From positions 62,001-126,000 of the forward strand of contig NZ_RAQQ01000010.1 in the NCBI RefSeq assembly GCF_003610785.1: DNA of 64,000 bases. Direction: 5' to 3'. Shown piece after piece: positions 51,429 through 60,134 of the stretch. The position numbers and the translations under genes were made by a program. The DNA comes from Micromonospora globbae. GTDB lineage: Bacteria; Actinomycetota; Actinomycetes; Mycobacteriales; Micromonosporaceae. A model generated the notes under the pieces. That model ran no database searches, was not told the origin of the DNA, and saw only the letters and a program-made list of their open reading frames with translations. Position 1 is the first letter of the stretch, and each line of letters begins with the position of its first letter.

Positions 51429-51448
51429 AGATCGATCCAGTCCCGTAA
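51429..51448 (-). promoter_or_regulatory. Copy B, weaker relative of the shared operator
   Basis: Minus-strand reading TTACGGGACTGGATCGATCT, which aligns with copy D if one base is shifted. It lies 15 bp before the ATG of the second Gfo/Idh gene. Confidence 0.35.
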
Positions 51449-51463
51449 TAGCGAAGGAACCCG

Positions 51464-52774
51464 ATGGTCGTCTCCCTCGCCGTCGTCGGCGCCGGCAACC
51501 GCGGCACCACGTACGCCGGCTACGCCCTCCGGTCCCCGGACCGGGCCCGCGTCGTGGCGATCGCCGACCCCCGCGCCACCCACCGCGACGCGCTCGCCGA
51601 CGCGCACGGCGTGCCGCCGGAGGGACGCCTCGACTCGTGGCGGGCGCTGGCCGCCCTCCCCCGGCTCGCCGACGCGGTCGTGCTCGCCACGCCCGACCGC
51701 GAGCACGCCGAGCCGGCGGCCCGGTTCGCCGAGCTGGGCTACCACGTGCTGCTCGAGAAGCCCATCGCCCCGACCGAGGCCGAGTGCGTGGCCGTCGCCG
51801 AGGCGGCGGAGCGCACCGGGGTCCTGCTCGCCGTGTGCCACGTCCTGCGGTACACCCGCTACACCGACGAGGTGCGGCGGCAGGTCCGGGCGGGCGCGCT
51901 CGGACGGATCGTCGGCGTGGAACACCTCGAACCCGTCGGCTGGTGGCACTTCGCCCACTCCTACGTACGCGGCAACTGGCGCCGCGCCGACACGTCGTCC
52001 AGCAGCCTGCTCGCCAAGTGCTGCCACGACCTCGACTGGCTGCGCTACATCGTGGACGACACCCCCGTACGCGTCAGCAGCGTCGGCGGTCTGCACCACT
52101 TCCACCCCGGCAACCGGCCCGCGGGCGCGGCCGAGCGCTGCCTCGACTGCCCGGTCGAGTCGCGCTGCCCGTACTCGGCCGTCCGCTTCTACCACGACTG
52201 CCTGGCCGACCCCGGTCGGCACGAGTGGCCGCTGTCCGTGGTGACCCGCGACCTGACCCCGTCCGGCGTGACCACGGCGCTGCGCGACGGCCCGTACGGC
52301 CGGTGCGTGTTCGGCGGCGGCAACGACGTCGCCGACCACCAGAGCGTCACCGTCTCCTTCGCGGGCGGGGCGACGGCCACGCTCACCATGAGCGCGTTCA
52401 CGCCCGGCGGCCACCGGCGGACCCGGATCATGGGCACCCACGGCTACCTGGAGGGCGACGGCGAGCAGGTCAGCGTGACCGACTTCGTCACCGGCGCCAC
52501 CGTCACCACCGACACCCGGGGCGGCGGCGCGGACGCCGGCTCCGGCCACGGCGGCGGCGACATGCGGCTGATGGCCGCGTTCGTCGAGGCGGTGGCGACC
52601 GGGGACCGGTCGGTGGTGCGCTCGGGACCGTGGGAGTCCCTGGACAGCCACCGCATGGCGTTCGCGGCCGAGCGCAGCCGCCTGGCGGGCGGCGTGCCGG
52701 TCCCGCTCGCCGCCCCGGCCGCCGACCCGCGGCCCCCGGCCCAGCCCGACCGGTCGGCCCGACCCGTGGGCTGA
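51464..52774 (+). CDS. Gfo/Idh/MocA-family oxidoreductase (second, with cysteine cluster)
   Basis: A 436-residue enzyme with Rossmann start VSLAVVGAGNRGTTYAGYAL and LEKPIAPTEAE giving the EKP lysine. WWHFAHSYVRGNW and AKCCHDLDW are typical of the subgroup. The cluster CLDCPVESRCPYSA near residue 226 has three cysteines in the C-x2-C-x5-C pattern seen in related glycoside-handling members and may bind metal. Divergent from the sugar-importer operon; it probably acts on the imported sugar. Confidence 0.87.
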   Translation: MVVSLAVVGAGNRGTTYAGYALRSPDRARVVAIADPRATHRDALADAHGVPPEGRLDSWRALAALPRLADAVVLATPDREHAEPAARFAELGYHVLLEKPIAPTEAECVAVAEAAERTGVLLAVCHVLRYTRYTDEVRRQVRAGALGRIVGVEHLEPVGWWHFAHSYVRGNWRRADTSSSSLLAKCCHDLDWLRYIVDDTPVRVSSVGGLHHFHPGNRPAGAAERCLDCPVESRCPYSAVRFYHDCLADPGRHEWPLSVVTRDLTPSGVTTALRDGPYGRCVFGGGNDVADHQSVTVSFAGGATATLTMSAFTPGGHRRTRIMGTHGYLEGDGEQVSVTDFVTGATVTTDTRGGGADAGSGHGGGDMRLMAAFVEAVATGDRSVVRSGPWESLDSHRMAFAAERSRLAGGVPVPLAAPAADPRPPAQPDRSARPVG

Positions 52775-52823
52775 GCCGGCGCACCTCACCCGGGCACCAG
52801 CTCGGGCCACCGGGTCGGCGCGG

Positions 52824-52858
52824 CGGGCCGGTGACTCCCCCTCGGAGTCACCGGCCCG
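52824..52858. terminator. Bidirectional terminator
   Basis: Perfect 15-bp arms CGGGCCGGTGACTCC and GGAGTCACCGGCCCG with a five-base loop lie between the convergent Gfo/Idh and beta-propeller genes. Confidence 0.75.
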
Positions 52859-52873
52859 TCGCGGCCGCGCGGA

Positions 52874-54904
52874 TCAGCGCACGGTGACCCGCAGGAGGTG
52901 CTCCTCCGCGCCGACGAAGAGCCGGCCGTCCGGGTGCACGGCGAGGAACTCCGCCGGCTGGTCCAGCAGGATCCGCGAGGCGCCGGTGTCCGGGTCCACC
53001 CGCACCAGCAGGTGGCCGCCGACCAGCGCGTACAGCAGGTGACGCGGGGCGTCGTAGCCGAGCCGGCCGCGGCTGTCGGTGACTCCGGGGGCGAGCTGCA
53101 TGCGCCGTACGACGGCCCGGGCCGCGAGATCGACGGCGAAGAGCTGTCCCCCGGCCAGCCCCCACAGCAGACCGGTCCGGTCGGCCGCCAGGGCCGGCAC
53201 GGCCGTCGCGCCCGGCACCGGCACGAACTCGAACACCTTGCCGTCGCTCGCCACGTCCCAGCCGAAGATCCGCGCCTCGGACTGGGTGGGCGGCGGGACG
53301 CTGTAGCCGCCGGCGACGGAGGTGCCGCCCACGATCAGCCCGTTGAGATGGGTCAGGCTCACGATCGACTGGTCGGTCACCACGGGCCGGTGCACACGGG
53401 ACGCGCCCGTGGCCTTGTCCACCACGACGAGGGCGCCGCCGAGGGTGGTGTTGGGCATGGTGCCGTAGGCCACCATGTCCCCGGCGTCGGTCAGCGCGCG
53501 GGCGCGCACCTGGTCGGCGGCCTTGAGGTCGACGAGCTTCAGCGGGTTGTCCGCGCTGCCCGGCACGCCCGGGGAGTACTCCGGGCTGCTCCACGGCTTC
53601 GCCGGGTCGTACCGGTAGAGCCGCGAGTCGGGGTACGCGCCGAGCCAGACCTGGCCGCCGGTCTCCAGGATGCCCTCCACCTGGGCGAAGCGCTGGAAGG
53701 TCGACTGGCCCGTGTCCGCGTCGACCCGGGCGAGGCCGCCGTTGAGGTAGCCGCCCACCCACACCGCGCCGGACGCGCCGACGTGCAGCGACGCGATCGG
53801 GATGGGCTCGCCGGGCACGTCCGTCGGCACGACGTCGCCCCGTCCCGTCACCGGGTTCCAGCGGAACAGGTCACCCCGCCAGAGCAGCCCGACGAGGGTG
53901 CGACCGGGCCAGTCCCGGTCGGCGAGGGTGACCCAGCCGATGCCCCGGTTGTTGACCACCCGCCCGGGGAAGACCAGCGGCGTGTCGGTGAACGTGCGCC
54001 GGCCCGGATGGTAGCCGGTGAGCCGGCCGGCGCGGGTGAGGTAGACCAGGCCGCCGGGGCCGGGCGCGGAGACGTCGAGGCCGGCGACGTCGTCGATCAG
54101 GTCGGTCCACCGCCGGCCGGCGATGTCGTACACGCCCAGCCGCCCGGTGGTGGCCGAGCCGTACCGGGCGTACACGCGACCGTCGTGGACGTTCAGGTCG
54201 TACACCGTCCGGCCGGCGCCGTCGCCCAGCCCCTCGGGCAGCGGCAGTTCCCGCCGCTCCCCGGTGACCTTGTCGATCGCGAACAGGTGGGCGTCCGGCT
54301 GGGTGCCGGCGTAGATCGTGTCGGTGGTGACCGCGAGGCTGCGGACGTACTGCACGCCGGGGAGCACCTGCCCGTAGTCACGGGTGGTCCCGGTGGCCGG
54401 GTCGTAGGCGAAGACCCGCCCGCCGGGGAAGGTGCCGCCGTACACGACACCGGCGTCGTCGACGGCGATCCGCCAGATGTACGTCTCCGACGGCAGGGGG
54501 CGGCCGAGGTTCTCCACGGGGCTGTCCGGCCCCGGCCGGCGCCGGTACAGGTCGCCGGTGGTGTACGCGCCGACGTAGACGGTGCCGTCGGGGGCGGCGG
54601 CGACCGCGTACGAGCCGGGCGCCCCGGTGAGGGGTTGGTCGGAGACGGTGCGGCCGGTCGCCGGGTCGATCGCGGCGAGCCGCGCCGGTTCGCCGGAGAC
54701 CGCGGACCAGAGCACCGGCGTCCCGTCGGGTCCCGGTGCGACGGTGCCGCCGATCAGCAGCACGTCGCGCAGCGGGACGCCGAAGGGGTCCACGGTCACG
54801 CCGGGATCGGCGGGTTCCGCGGCGGCGGCCGGCCGGGCGAGCGGGATGGCCGGCGCCGCGGCGAGGGCGACGGCGGAGCGGAGCAACGTACGGCGGTTGG
54901 TCAT
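52874..54904 (-). CDS. Exported beta-propeller protein (second)
   Basis: A 676-residue protein with a Tat-like signal (MTNRRTLLRSAVALAAAPAIPLARPAAAA), then blade repeats: GTVYVGAYTTGDLYRR, GVVYGGTFPGGRVFAYDP, DTIYAGTQPDAHLFAID, GAVWVGGYLNGGLARVD and GQVWLGAYPDSRLYRYDP. No catalytic motif is seen. It resembles the 34657 protein in size, signal and blade phrasing, and both carry the shared operator, so I infer paired roles at the cell surface. Confidence 0.75.
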   Translation of the reverse strand: MTNRRTLLRSAVALAAAPAIPLARPAAAAEPADPGVTVDPFGVPLRDVLLIGGTVAPGPDGTPVLWSAVSGEPARLAAIDPATGRTVSDQPLTGAPGSYAVAAAPDGTVYVGAYTTGDLYRRRPGPDSPVENLGRPLPSETYIWRIAVDDAGVVYGGTFPGGRVFAYDPATGTTRDYGQVLPGVQYVRSLAVTTDTIYAGTQPDAHLFAIDKVTGERRELPLPEGLGDGAGRTVYDLNVHDGRVYARYGSATTGRLGVYDIAGRRWTDLIDDVAGLDVSAPGPGGLVYLTRAGRLTGYHPGRRTFTDTPLVFPGRVVNNRGIGWVTLADRDWPGRTLVGLLWRGDLFRWNPVTGRGDVVPTDVPGEPIPIASLHVGASGAVWVGGYLNGGLARVDADTGQSTFQRFAQVEGILETGGQVWLGAYPDSRLYRYDPAKPWSSPEYSPGVPGSADNPLKLVDLKAADQVRARALTDAGDMVAYGTMPNTTLGGALVVVDKATGASRVHRPVVTDQSIVSLTHLNGLIVGGTSVAGGYSVPPPTQSEARIFGWDVASDGKVFEFVPVPGATAVPALAADRTGLLWGLAGGQLFAVDLAARAVVRRMQLAPGVTDSRGRLGYDAPRHLLYALVGGHLLVRVDPDTGASRILLDQPAEFLAVHPDGRLFVGAEEHLLRVTVR

Positions 54905-55023
54905 GAGCGCCCGCTTCCGTGGTCGGAGCGACCACCGGTGAACCGGCGGCCGACCTTCGAACCGGCTTGCCGGAGCGCGCGGGGTCCGTGTCCGCCGGCA
55001 GCTCTCGGTGAGCCTTCGGGGCC

Positions 55024-55043
55024 AGTATCGGTCCAGCCCGTAA
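55024..55043 (-). promoter_or_regulatory. Copy D of the shared 20-bp operator
   Basis: Minus-strand reading TTACGGGCTGGACCGATACT, two bases downstream of the -10 box of the second propeller gene, so it would cover the transcription start. A second CGATAC occurs upstream in the same promoter. Confidence 0.6.
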
Positions 55044-55045
55044 TG

Positions 55046-55074
55046 ACTGTAGGTCGCCGGTATCGACGCGTCAA
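55046..55074 (-). promoter_or_regulatory. Promoter of the second beta-propeller gene
   Basis: Minus strand: TTGACG (55069-55074), 17-bp spacer, TACAGT (55046-55051). It implies a leader of about 135 bases before ATG 54904. Confidence 0.5.
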
Positions 55075-55137
55075 CGCGCCGCCTCCGGATCGACCGGAGG
55101 CGGCGCGTGGAGGGTGCCGGCCCGCCCGGCGCGGCGA

Positions 55138-55767
55138 TCAGGCGGGACGCGCGACGGCCGCGACGCTCTCGGCGACCAGCTCGGTCACGCGCGCGAAGTC
55201 CCCGGCCGCCACCAGCTTCCGGGGCACCATCCAGCTCCCACCCACGGCGAGGACCGACGGCACCGCGAGGTAGTCGCCCGCCGAGGCGGCGTCGATGCCG
55301 CCGGTCGGCACGAACGACACCTGGCCGAAGGGCGCGGACAGCGCGGCCACCGCCGCGGCGCCGCCCGACGTGCCGGCGGGGAAGAACTTCAGCACCGTGA
55401 CGTCGGCGGCCAGCGCGGCCATGACCTCGGTCGCCGTCGTGGCGCCGGGCAGCGCGAAGACGCCGTGCTCCTGGCAGCGCCGCACGACCGGCTCGCTGAA
55501 TCCGGGCGACACGACGAACCTCGCGCCGGCCCGCACCGCGGCGTCGACCTGCGCCACGGTGGTGACCGTGCCGGCGCCGACGAGCACACCGCCGTGTGCG
55601 GCCATCCGGGCGATCGCGTCGACGGCCGCGGGGGTGCGCAGGGTGACCTCGGCGATGGGCAGGCCGCCGGCGGCCAGCGCGCCGGCGAGCGGCTCGGCGT
55701 GGGCGGCGTCGTCGAGGACGATGACGGGGACGAGGCGGTGCTGACCCAGCACCTCGGGGACGTTCAT
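55138..55767 (-). CDS. KDPG/KDPGal-type aldolase (Eda family)
   Basis: A 209-residue class I aldolase with E40 in AEVTLRTPAA (with R44 as phosphate/carboxylate contact), GAGTV and SPGF loops, and Schiff-base K127 in VTVLKFFPAG. It cleaves 2-keto-3-deoxy-6-phospho-sugar acids to pyruvate and glyceraldehyde-3-phosphate, or a near relative. Its ATG lies seven bases after the FGGY kinase stop, with the binding site overlapping that stop. No dehydratase gene is present in the operon, so the substrate route is open. Confidence 0.88.
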   Translation of the reverse strand: MNVPEVLGQHRLVPVIVLDDAAHAEPLAGALAAGGLPIAEVTLRTPAAVDAIARMAAHGGVLVGAGTVTTVAQVDAAVRAGARFVVSPGFSEPVVRRCQEHGVFALPGATTATEVMAALAADVTVLKFFPAGTSGGAAAVAALSAPFGQVSFVPTGGIDAASAGDYLAVPSVLAVGGSWMVPRKLVAAGDFARVTELVAESVAAVARPA

Positions 55768-55774
55768 GCTGCTC

Positions 55775-57103
55775 CTAGTCGGTGTCCACGGTGGTCAGAC
55801 GGGCCGGCAGGTCGGCCCGACCGGTCGCGCCGAGCTGCGCGAGGACGGCGACCCCGAGGACGGTCGCCTCGGGCTCGACCACGAACCGTAGCCGGCGGCG
55901 CGTCGCCTGCTGCCGGAGCCGGCGCCACACGTCCCACCCGGCGGCCACGCCGGCGATGGTCACGTCGGCGACGTCGGTGCCGCCGAGGCGCCCCAGCCGG
56001 CTGGTGACGGATTCGGCCTCGACGGCGAGGCCCTTCAGGAGGCTGGCCATGGCGTGGCCGCGGGTGAGGTCCATCGGCAGGGCGGCGAGCCGCGCGGTCC
56101 GCCGGTCGGCGTCGATCAGCGCGGGCTCCACGTCGTCCACGACGCGGCCGATCTCGTCCCACATCACCCCGTCGTCGACCCCGGCGTACAGCAGCCGGTG
56201 CCAGGCCTGGTAGTACCGGCCGGACGGGGTGGCCCGGTGCAGGTAGCGCAGCCCGCCCGTCACGAACACGCCGATGTCGACGCCGGGATCGACGGTGTCC
56301 GGCAGCTCCGTCACGAGCAGGAGCTGCGCCTCCGACGTGCCGGCCGAGACGTACACGTCACCGGCGCCCCGCACCCCGGCGCCGAAGGCGCCGCACATGT
56401 GGTCGTGGCCCCCGGCGACGACGGGAACCCCGCGGGGAAGGACGCCGGCCCCGGAGGCCCGACCCACCGGGGTGGCGCTGTCCACCAGTTCCGGCAGGGC
56501 GAGCGTGCCGAGCCCGAGATCCGGCAGCACGTCCGGCCGGAGGCGCCCCGCGCGCACGTCGAACAGGCCGGTACGCGACGCGTGGGAGCGGTTGAGGAAC
56601 ACCGGCGCGGAGGGATCGGCGAGCAGGTGCCGCGCCACGTGGTCGGCGAGCGACGTGAAGGTGCGCGCCGCCGCCACCGCCTCGGGCAGGTGGTGCGCGA
56701 GCCACAGCAGCTTGAACACCGAGAAGGTGTCGTCCAGGTCCGACCACGGCCCGTCGGCGCGCGTCCGCTCCGCCTTCGCCGCCCGGCCGTGCCCCGCGTA
56801 CCAGGCGAGCACCGGCGCGGTGACCGTCCCGTCGCGGTCGAACAGGACGACCTCCTCGCCCACCGAGCCGACGCAGACGCCCGCCACGTCGCCGACCCGC
56901 ACCGCCGGGTCGGCGAGCAGCCGGGCGAGCAGGTCGTCGACGGAGGACGTGAGCAGCGCGGCGTCGCGGCGTCCACCCCACGGGTCGTCGGCCACGACGG
57001 TGGGAGCGGTGTGCAGCGCCACGAGGCGCCCGGCCGCCGTGTCGTAGCAGCCGACCTTGGTGCGCGTCGTGCCGATGTCGACGCCGATGAACTGCTGGCT
57101 CAC
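55775..57103 (-). CDS. FGGY-family carbohydrate kinase
   Basis: A 442-residue kinase with the N-terminal phosphate motif FIGVDIGTTRTKVGCYD, the catalytic-aspartate region GGHDHMCGAFGAG and adenosine-site residues in TIAGVAAGWDVW. It is shorter than xylulokinase (~490) but has both actin-like domains. It phosphorylates a ketose, polyol or sugar acid. The GTG overlaps the PfkB stop (GTGA). Confidence 0.88.
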   Translation of the reverse strand: MSQQFIGVDIGTTRTKVGCYDTAAGRLVALHTAPTVVADDPWGGRRDAALLTSSVDDLLARLLADPAVRVGDVAGVCVGSVGEEVVLFDRDGTVTAPVLAWYAGHGRAAKAERTRADGPWSDLDDTFSVFKLLWLAHHLPEAVAAARTFTSLADHVARHLLADPSAPVFLNRSHASRTGLFDVRAGRLRPDVLPDLGLGTLALPELVDSATPVGRASGAGVLPRGVPVVAGGHDHMCGAFGAGVRGAGDVYVSAGTSEAQLLLVTELPDTVDPGVDIGVFVTGGLRYLHRATPSGRYYQAWHRLLYAGVDDGVMWDEIGRVVDDVEPALIDADRRTARLAALPMDLTRGHAMASLLKGLAVEAESVTSRLGRLGGTDVADVTIAGVAAGWDVWRRLRQQATRRRLRFVVEPEATVLGVAVLAQLGATGRADLPARLTTVDTD

Positions 57104-58086
57104 CGCGCGACCACCACCCCCGCGTCGCCGCGGGTGACGGTCACCCGCGAACGGAGCCGCGCCACCAGGTCCGGGTCCACGTCCGGCGCGAGCGACGCGG
57201 CGTTGGCCGCGCCCATGGCCGAGGCCAGGGTGAGCGCCGAGGCGGGACTCTCGGACCGGCCGAGGGCGACCGCCAGGCCGGCCAGGAAGGAGTCGCCCGA
57301 CCCGGTGGCGTTGACCGTGTCGACGGCCGGCGTGTCCACCCTGAGCTCGCCGTCGCCGTCGACCCACAGGGCGCCGTCGGCGCCCAGCGTGACGACGATC
57401 GTGGCGCCCGTCCCGGCGTGCAGGTCGGCGGCGGCGTCGGCCGCGGCGGACCCGTCCGGCAGGGATCGGCCCAGGACCCCGGCCAGCTCGTGGACGTTCG
57501 GCTTGATGACGAGCCGGCCCGCCGGCGGTTCCGCGCGCACGTCGGCGATGACCCGGGCGAGCGGGTCACCCTGGGCGTCGACGAGAGCCGTGGCGCCCCG
57601 CGCCAGCGCCAGGCGGGCGATCCGCGCGTGCAGGTCGGGGGCCGAGCCGGGCGGGAGGCTGCCGGTGGTCACCACCACGTCGCCGGGGCGTACGTCCTCG
57701 GCCAGGCCGGCGAGCAGCCGCTCCTGCTCGCCGGCCGTGACGGTGGGCCCGCGCTCGTTGAGCACGGTCGAGCGCCCCGTGCTCTCCTCGATCACGACGG
57801 GCGTCACCCGGGTCTCGCCCGCGACCTCGATGTGCCGGTCGCGTACGCCCAGCTCGTCGCAGCCGCGACGGATGACCTGCCCGGTGGAGCCGCCGACGTA
57901 GCCGTGCGCGGTGACGGTGGCGCCGAGACGGCGCGCCCCACGGCAGACGATCATGCCCTTGCCGCCGGCGAGACTGCGCACGGTGGTGACCCGGTTGACC
58001 TCGAACGGGCGGAAGGTCTCGACCACCTGGAGCCGGTCCAGCGCGGGGTTCGGGCAGACCACGTGCAGCGTGTACGTCGTCGACAT
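57100..58086 (-). CDS. PfkB-family kinase (1-phosphofructokinase/tagatose-6-phosphate kinase-like)
   Basis: A 328-residue ribokinase-fold kinase. CPNPALDRLQVV at the start and the anion hole/catalytic base NATGSGDSFLAG place it in the FruK/LacC branch. The usual AGGKGINV reads AGGKGMIV. KPNVHEL and SLPPG motifs are present. It probably adds a second phosphate to a sugar phosphate. It starts four bases after the isomerase stop. Confidence 0.88.
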   Translation of the reverse strand: MSTTYTLHVVCPNPALDRLQVVETFRPFEVNRVTTVRSLAGGKGMIVCRGARRLGATVTAHGYVGGSTGQVIRRGCDELGVRDRHIEVAGETRVTPVVIEESTGRSTVLNERGPTVTAGEQERLLAGLAEDVRPGDVVVTTGSLPPGSAPDLHARIARLALARGATALVDAQGDPLARVIADVRAEPPAGRLVIKPNVHELAGVLGRSLPDGSAAADAAADLHAGTGATIVVTLGADGALWVDGDGELRVDTPAVDTVNATGSGDSFLAGLAVALGRSESPASALTLASAMGAANAASLAPDVDPDLVARLRSRVTVTRGDAGVVVAR

Positions 58087-58089
58087 GAC

Positions 58090-59076
58090 CTACTCGGCGT
58101 CGATCTGGTAGAGCGCGCGGAGCTCGTCGTCGCTCGCGCCGAGCACCTCCTCCTCGCGCTCCCGGAAGGTCTGCGCCGTGACCCGGACCAGTTCGTCGAG
58201 CCGCTCGCTGTCCGGCGGCAGGTTCATGGCGGCGTAGGGGTTGCCGCCGGCGCCGAGCGGCTCGGCGGAGCAGTAGTTGTCCCCGCGCTGGTAGCCGACG
58301 GCGTACAGGGCCATGATGACGATGTCCAGGTCGAGCAGGCCGTGCCCGAGTGCGCGGCGGTTCGTGTCCGCCAGATGCAGGTTGATCATCCGGTGGCCAT
58401 GGTCGAGGATCGTCGCGCCGATGTGCAGCTCGCCGCTGAGCATGTGGTAGAGGTCGCCGTTGACGTGGGCGATCGCCGGGTGGTCGACCAGGTCGATCAG
58501 CTCCAGCGCCTGCGCGAACGTGTGGACGATGCTCGTCTCCTCGGGCCGGATCGGCTCGACGGCGCCGCGGATGCCGGCCGCGGCGAAGTCGTCGGCGACG
58601 AGCCGCATGGTCTGCGCCGACCGCTGCATCTCGTAGGAGTCCAGCAGCCCGGGGCGGCCCACCGAGGCGGCGCCGAACAGCAGGTAGGAGCCGCCGACGG
58701 CCCGGGTGAACTCCGCCTGGCGGCGGAAGTACTCGATGGCGCGGGCACGCACGTGCGGCAGGTTGTGGGCGAACTCCTGCTCCGGCGTCACCATGCCGCA
58801 GACCCCGGAGACCGTGATGCCGTGGTCCCCGAGCACCGCGAGGGTCTCCTCGGGGCGGTAGCCCAGGTCCGGCGAGTAGAGGTTGCCGTGCAGCTCGATG
58901 TACCGCACGCCGTAGCGCTGCAACCGGGCCGCGGAGGCGGCGAGGTCCTCGGTGCCGAACCCCCAGTTGCTCCAGCCGAGCTTGAGACGCGGTTCGTCCG
59001 CCGTGTGCTGGCGTCGGGCCTCCAGGAAGGCCCGGACGACACGCTGGTCGTGGCGGCGGAAGGGTTGTGGTTTCAT
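58090..59076 (-). CDS. Sugar phosphate isomerase/epimerase (AP-endonuclease-2-like TIM barrel)
   Basis: A 328-residue TIM barrel with ligand-type residues in GAVEPIRPEET (Glu), VNGDLYHML (Asp), INLHLADTNR (HxxD) and YCSAEPLG (Glu), the metal set of tagatose/psicose 3-epimerases and IolE-like enzymes. It probably isomerises or epimerises the imported sugar before phosphorylation. The ATG has AAGGGA upstream and lies 21 bp after the permease gene. Confidence 0.86.
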   Translation of the reverse strand: MKPQPFRRHDQRVVRAFLEARRQHTADEPRLKLGWSNWGFGTEDLAASAARLQRYGVRYIELHGNLYSPDLGYRPEETLAVLGDHGITVSGVCGMVTPEQEFAHNLPHVRARAIEYFRRQAEFTRAVGGSYLLFGAASVGRPGLLDSYEMQRSAQTMRLVADDFAAAGIRGAVEPIRPEETSIVHTFAQALELIDLVDHPAIAHVNGDLYHMLSGELHIGATILDHGHRMINLHLADTNRRALGHGLLDLDIVIMALYAVGYQRGDNYCSAEPLGAGGNPYAAMNLPPDSERLDELVRVTAQTFREREEEVLGASDDELRALYQIDAE

Positions 59077-59097
59077 CGGTGGTCCCTTCGGGTGGGG

Positions 59098-60132
59098 TCA
59101 GGCGTTGGTGCGGTTGGCGAGCCGCTGCCGGAGGTTGCCGAGGCTGAAGTGCCGCAGGTTGCCCTGGCGCCACTGGTCGAACAGCGCGGCGAGGACGATC
59201 ACGAGGCCGATGCTGAGCTGCTGGAGGAACGGCGACAGGGCGAGCAGGATGAACGCGTTGCGCAGCACGCCGAGCAGGCAGGCGCCCAGGAACGCCCCGA
59301 TGATGGACCCGCGCCCACCGGAGAGGCTCGCGCCGCCGATGACGGCCGCCGCGATGACGTCCAGCTCGTACCCGAGACCGGCCTGGGCCTCCGCGACGCC
59401 GACCTGGGTGGAGAACACGATGCCGGCCACACCGGCCAGCGTGCCGATCAGGACGAAGGTGAGGATGCGGGTGCGACCCACCGGGATGCCGCTGGTGCGC
59501 GCGGCCGCGTCGTTGTCGCCGACGGCCGTGACGCGCAGCCCGAAGACGGTACGGGTGAGCAGGAGCTGGCCGAGGATCACCAGCACCAGGAAGATGATGA
59601 CGCTGACCGGGATGCCGCCCAGCACGCGCCCCTGGCCGATGAAGGACAGCTCGCTCGGCATGGTCTGCGGGAGGCCGCCGGTGATCAGCTGGGTGAGGCC
59701 CCGGGCGATCGACAGCATGCCGAGCGTGACGATGAACGAGCTGACCCGGCCGAGGACGACGACGGAACCGACGGCGAACCCGCTCAGGGCCCCGACGCCG
59801 ATGCCGATGGCCATCGCCAGCCACGGGTTCACCCCGTTGCCGTAGGCGGCGCCGGCGCTCACCGCCGAGAGGGCGAGGACCGAGCCGACCGACAGGTCGA
59901 TCTCCTTGGCGATCAGGACGAAGGTCTGCCCGACCGCGATGATCCCGACCACGACGACGGTCTGCAGGACGTTGTAGAGGTTGTCCTTGCTGAGGAAGTT
60001 GTCGTTGGCCAACGTCACCAGCAGGCCGAGCACGATGATGACGCCGAGCAGGCCGGCTTCCTGGCGTTTCACCGCCGAGAGGGCGCGGCCCTTCCAGGTG
60101 CGCTCCGGGGTGTGAGCGGTCGTGGTACTCAT
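59098..60132 (-). CDS. Sugar ABC permease (RbsC/BPD_transp_2)
   Basis: A 344-residue permease with about nine helices and the RbsC landmarks EIDLSVGSVLALSAV, RTVFGLRVTAVGDND and IGGASLSGGRGSIIGA. The ATG at 60132 follows GAAGGATGAAC; an ATG two codons earlier lies on the ribosome site. It lies two bases from the ATPase stop. Confidence 0.93.
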   Translation of the reverse strand: MSTTTAHTPERTWKGRALSAVKRQEAGLLGVIIVLGLLVTLANDNFLSKDNLYNVLQTVVVVGIIAVGQTFVLIAKEIDLSVGSVLALSAVSAGAAYGNGVNPWLAMAIGIGVGALSGFAVGSVVVLGRVSSFIVTLGMLSIARGLTQLITGGLPQTMPSELSFIGQGRVLGGIPVSVIIFLVLVILGQLLLTRTVFGLRVTAVGDNDAAARTSGIPVGRTRILTFVLIGTLAGVAGIVFSTQVGVAEAQAGLGYELDVIAAAVIGGASLSGGRGSIIGAFLGACLLGVLRNAFILLALSPFLQQLSIGLVIVLAALFDQWRQGNLRHFSLGNLRQRLANRTNA

Positions 60133-60134
60133 GT

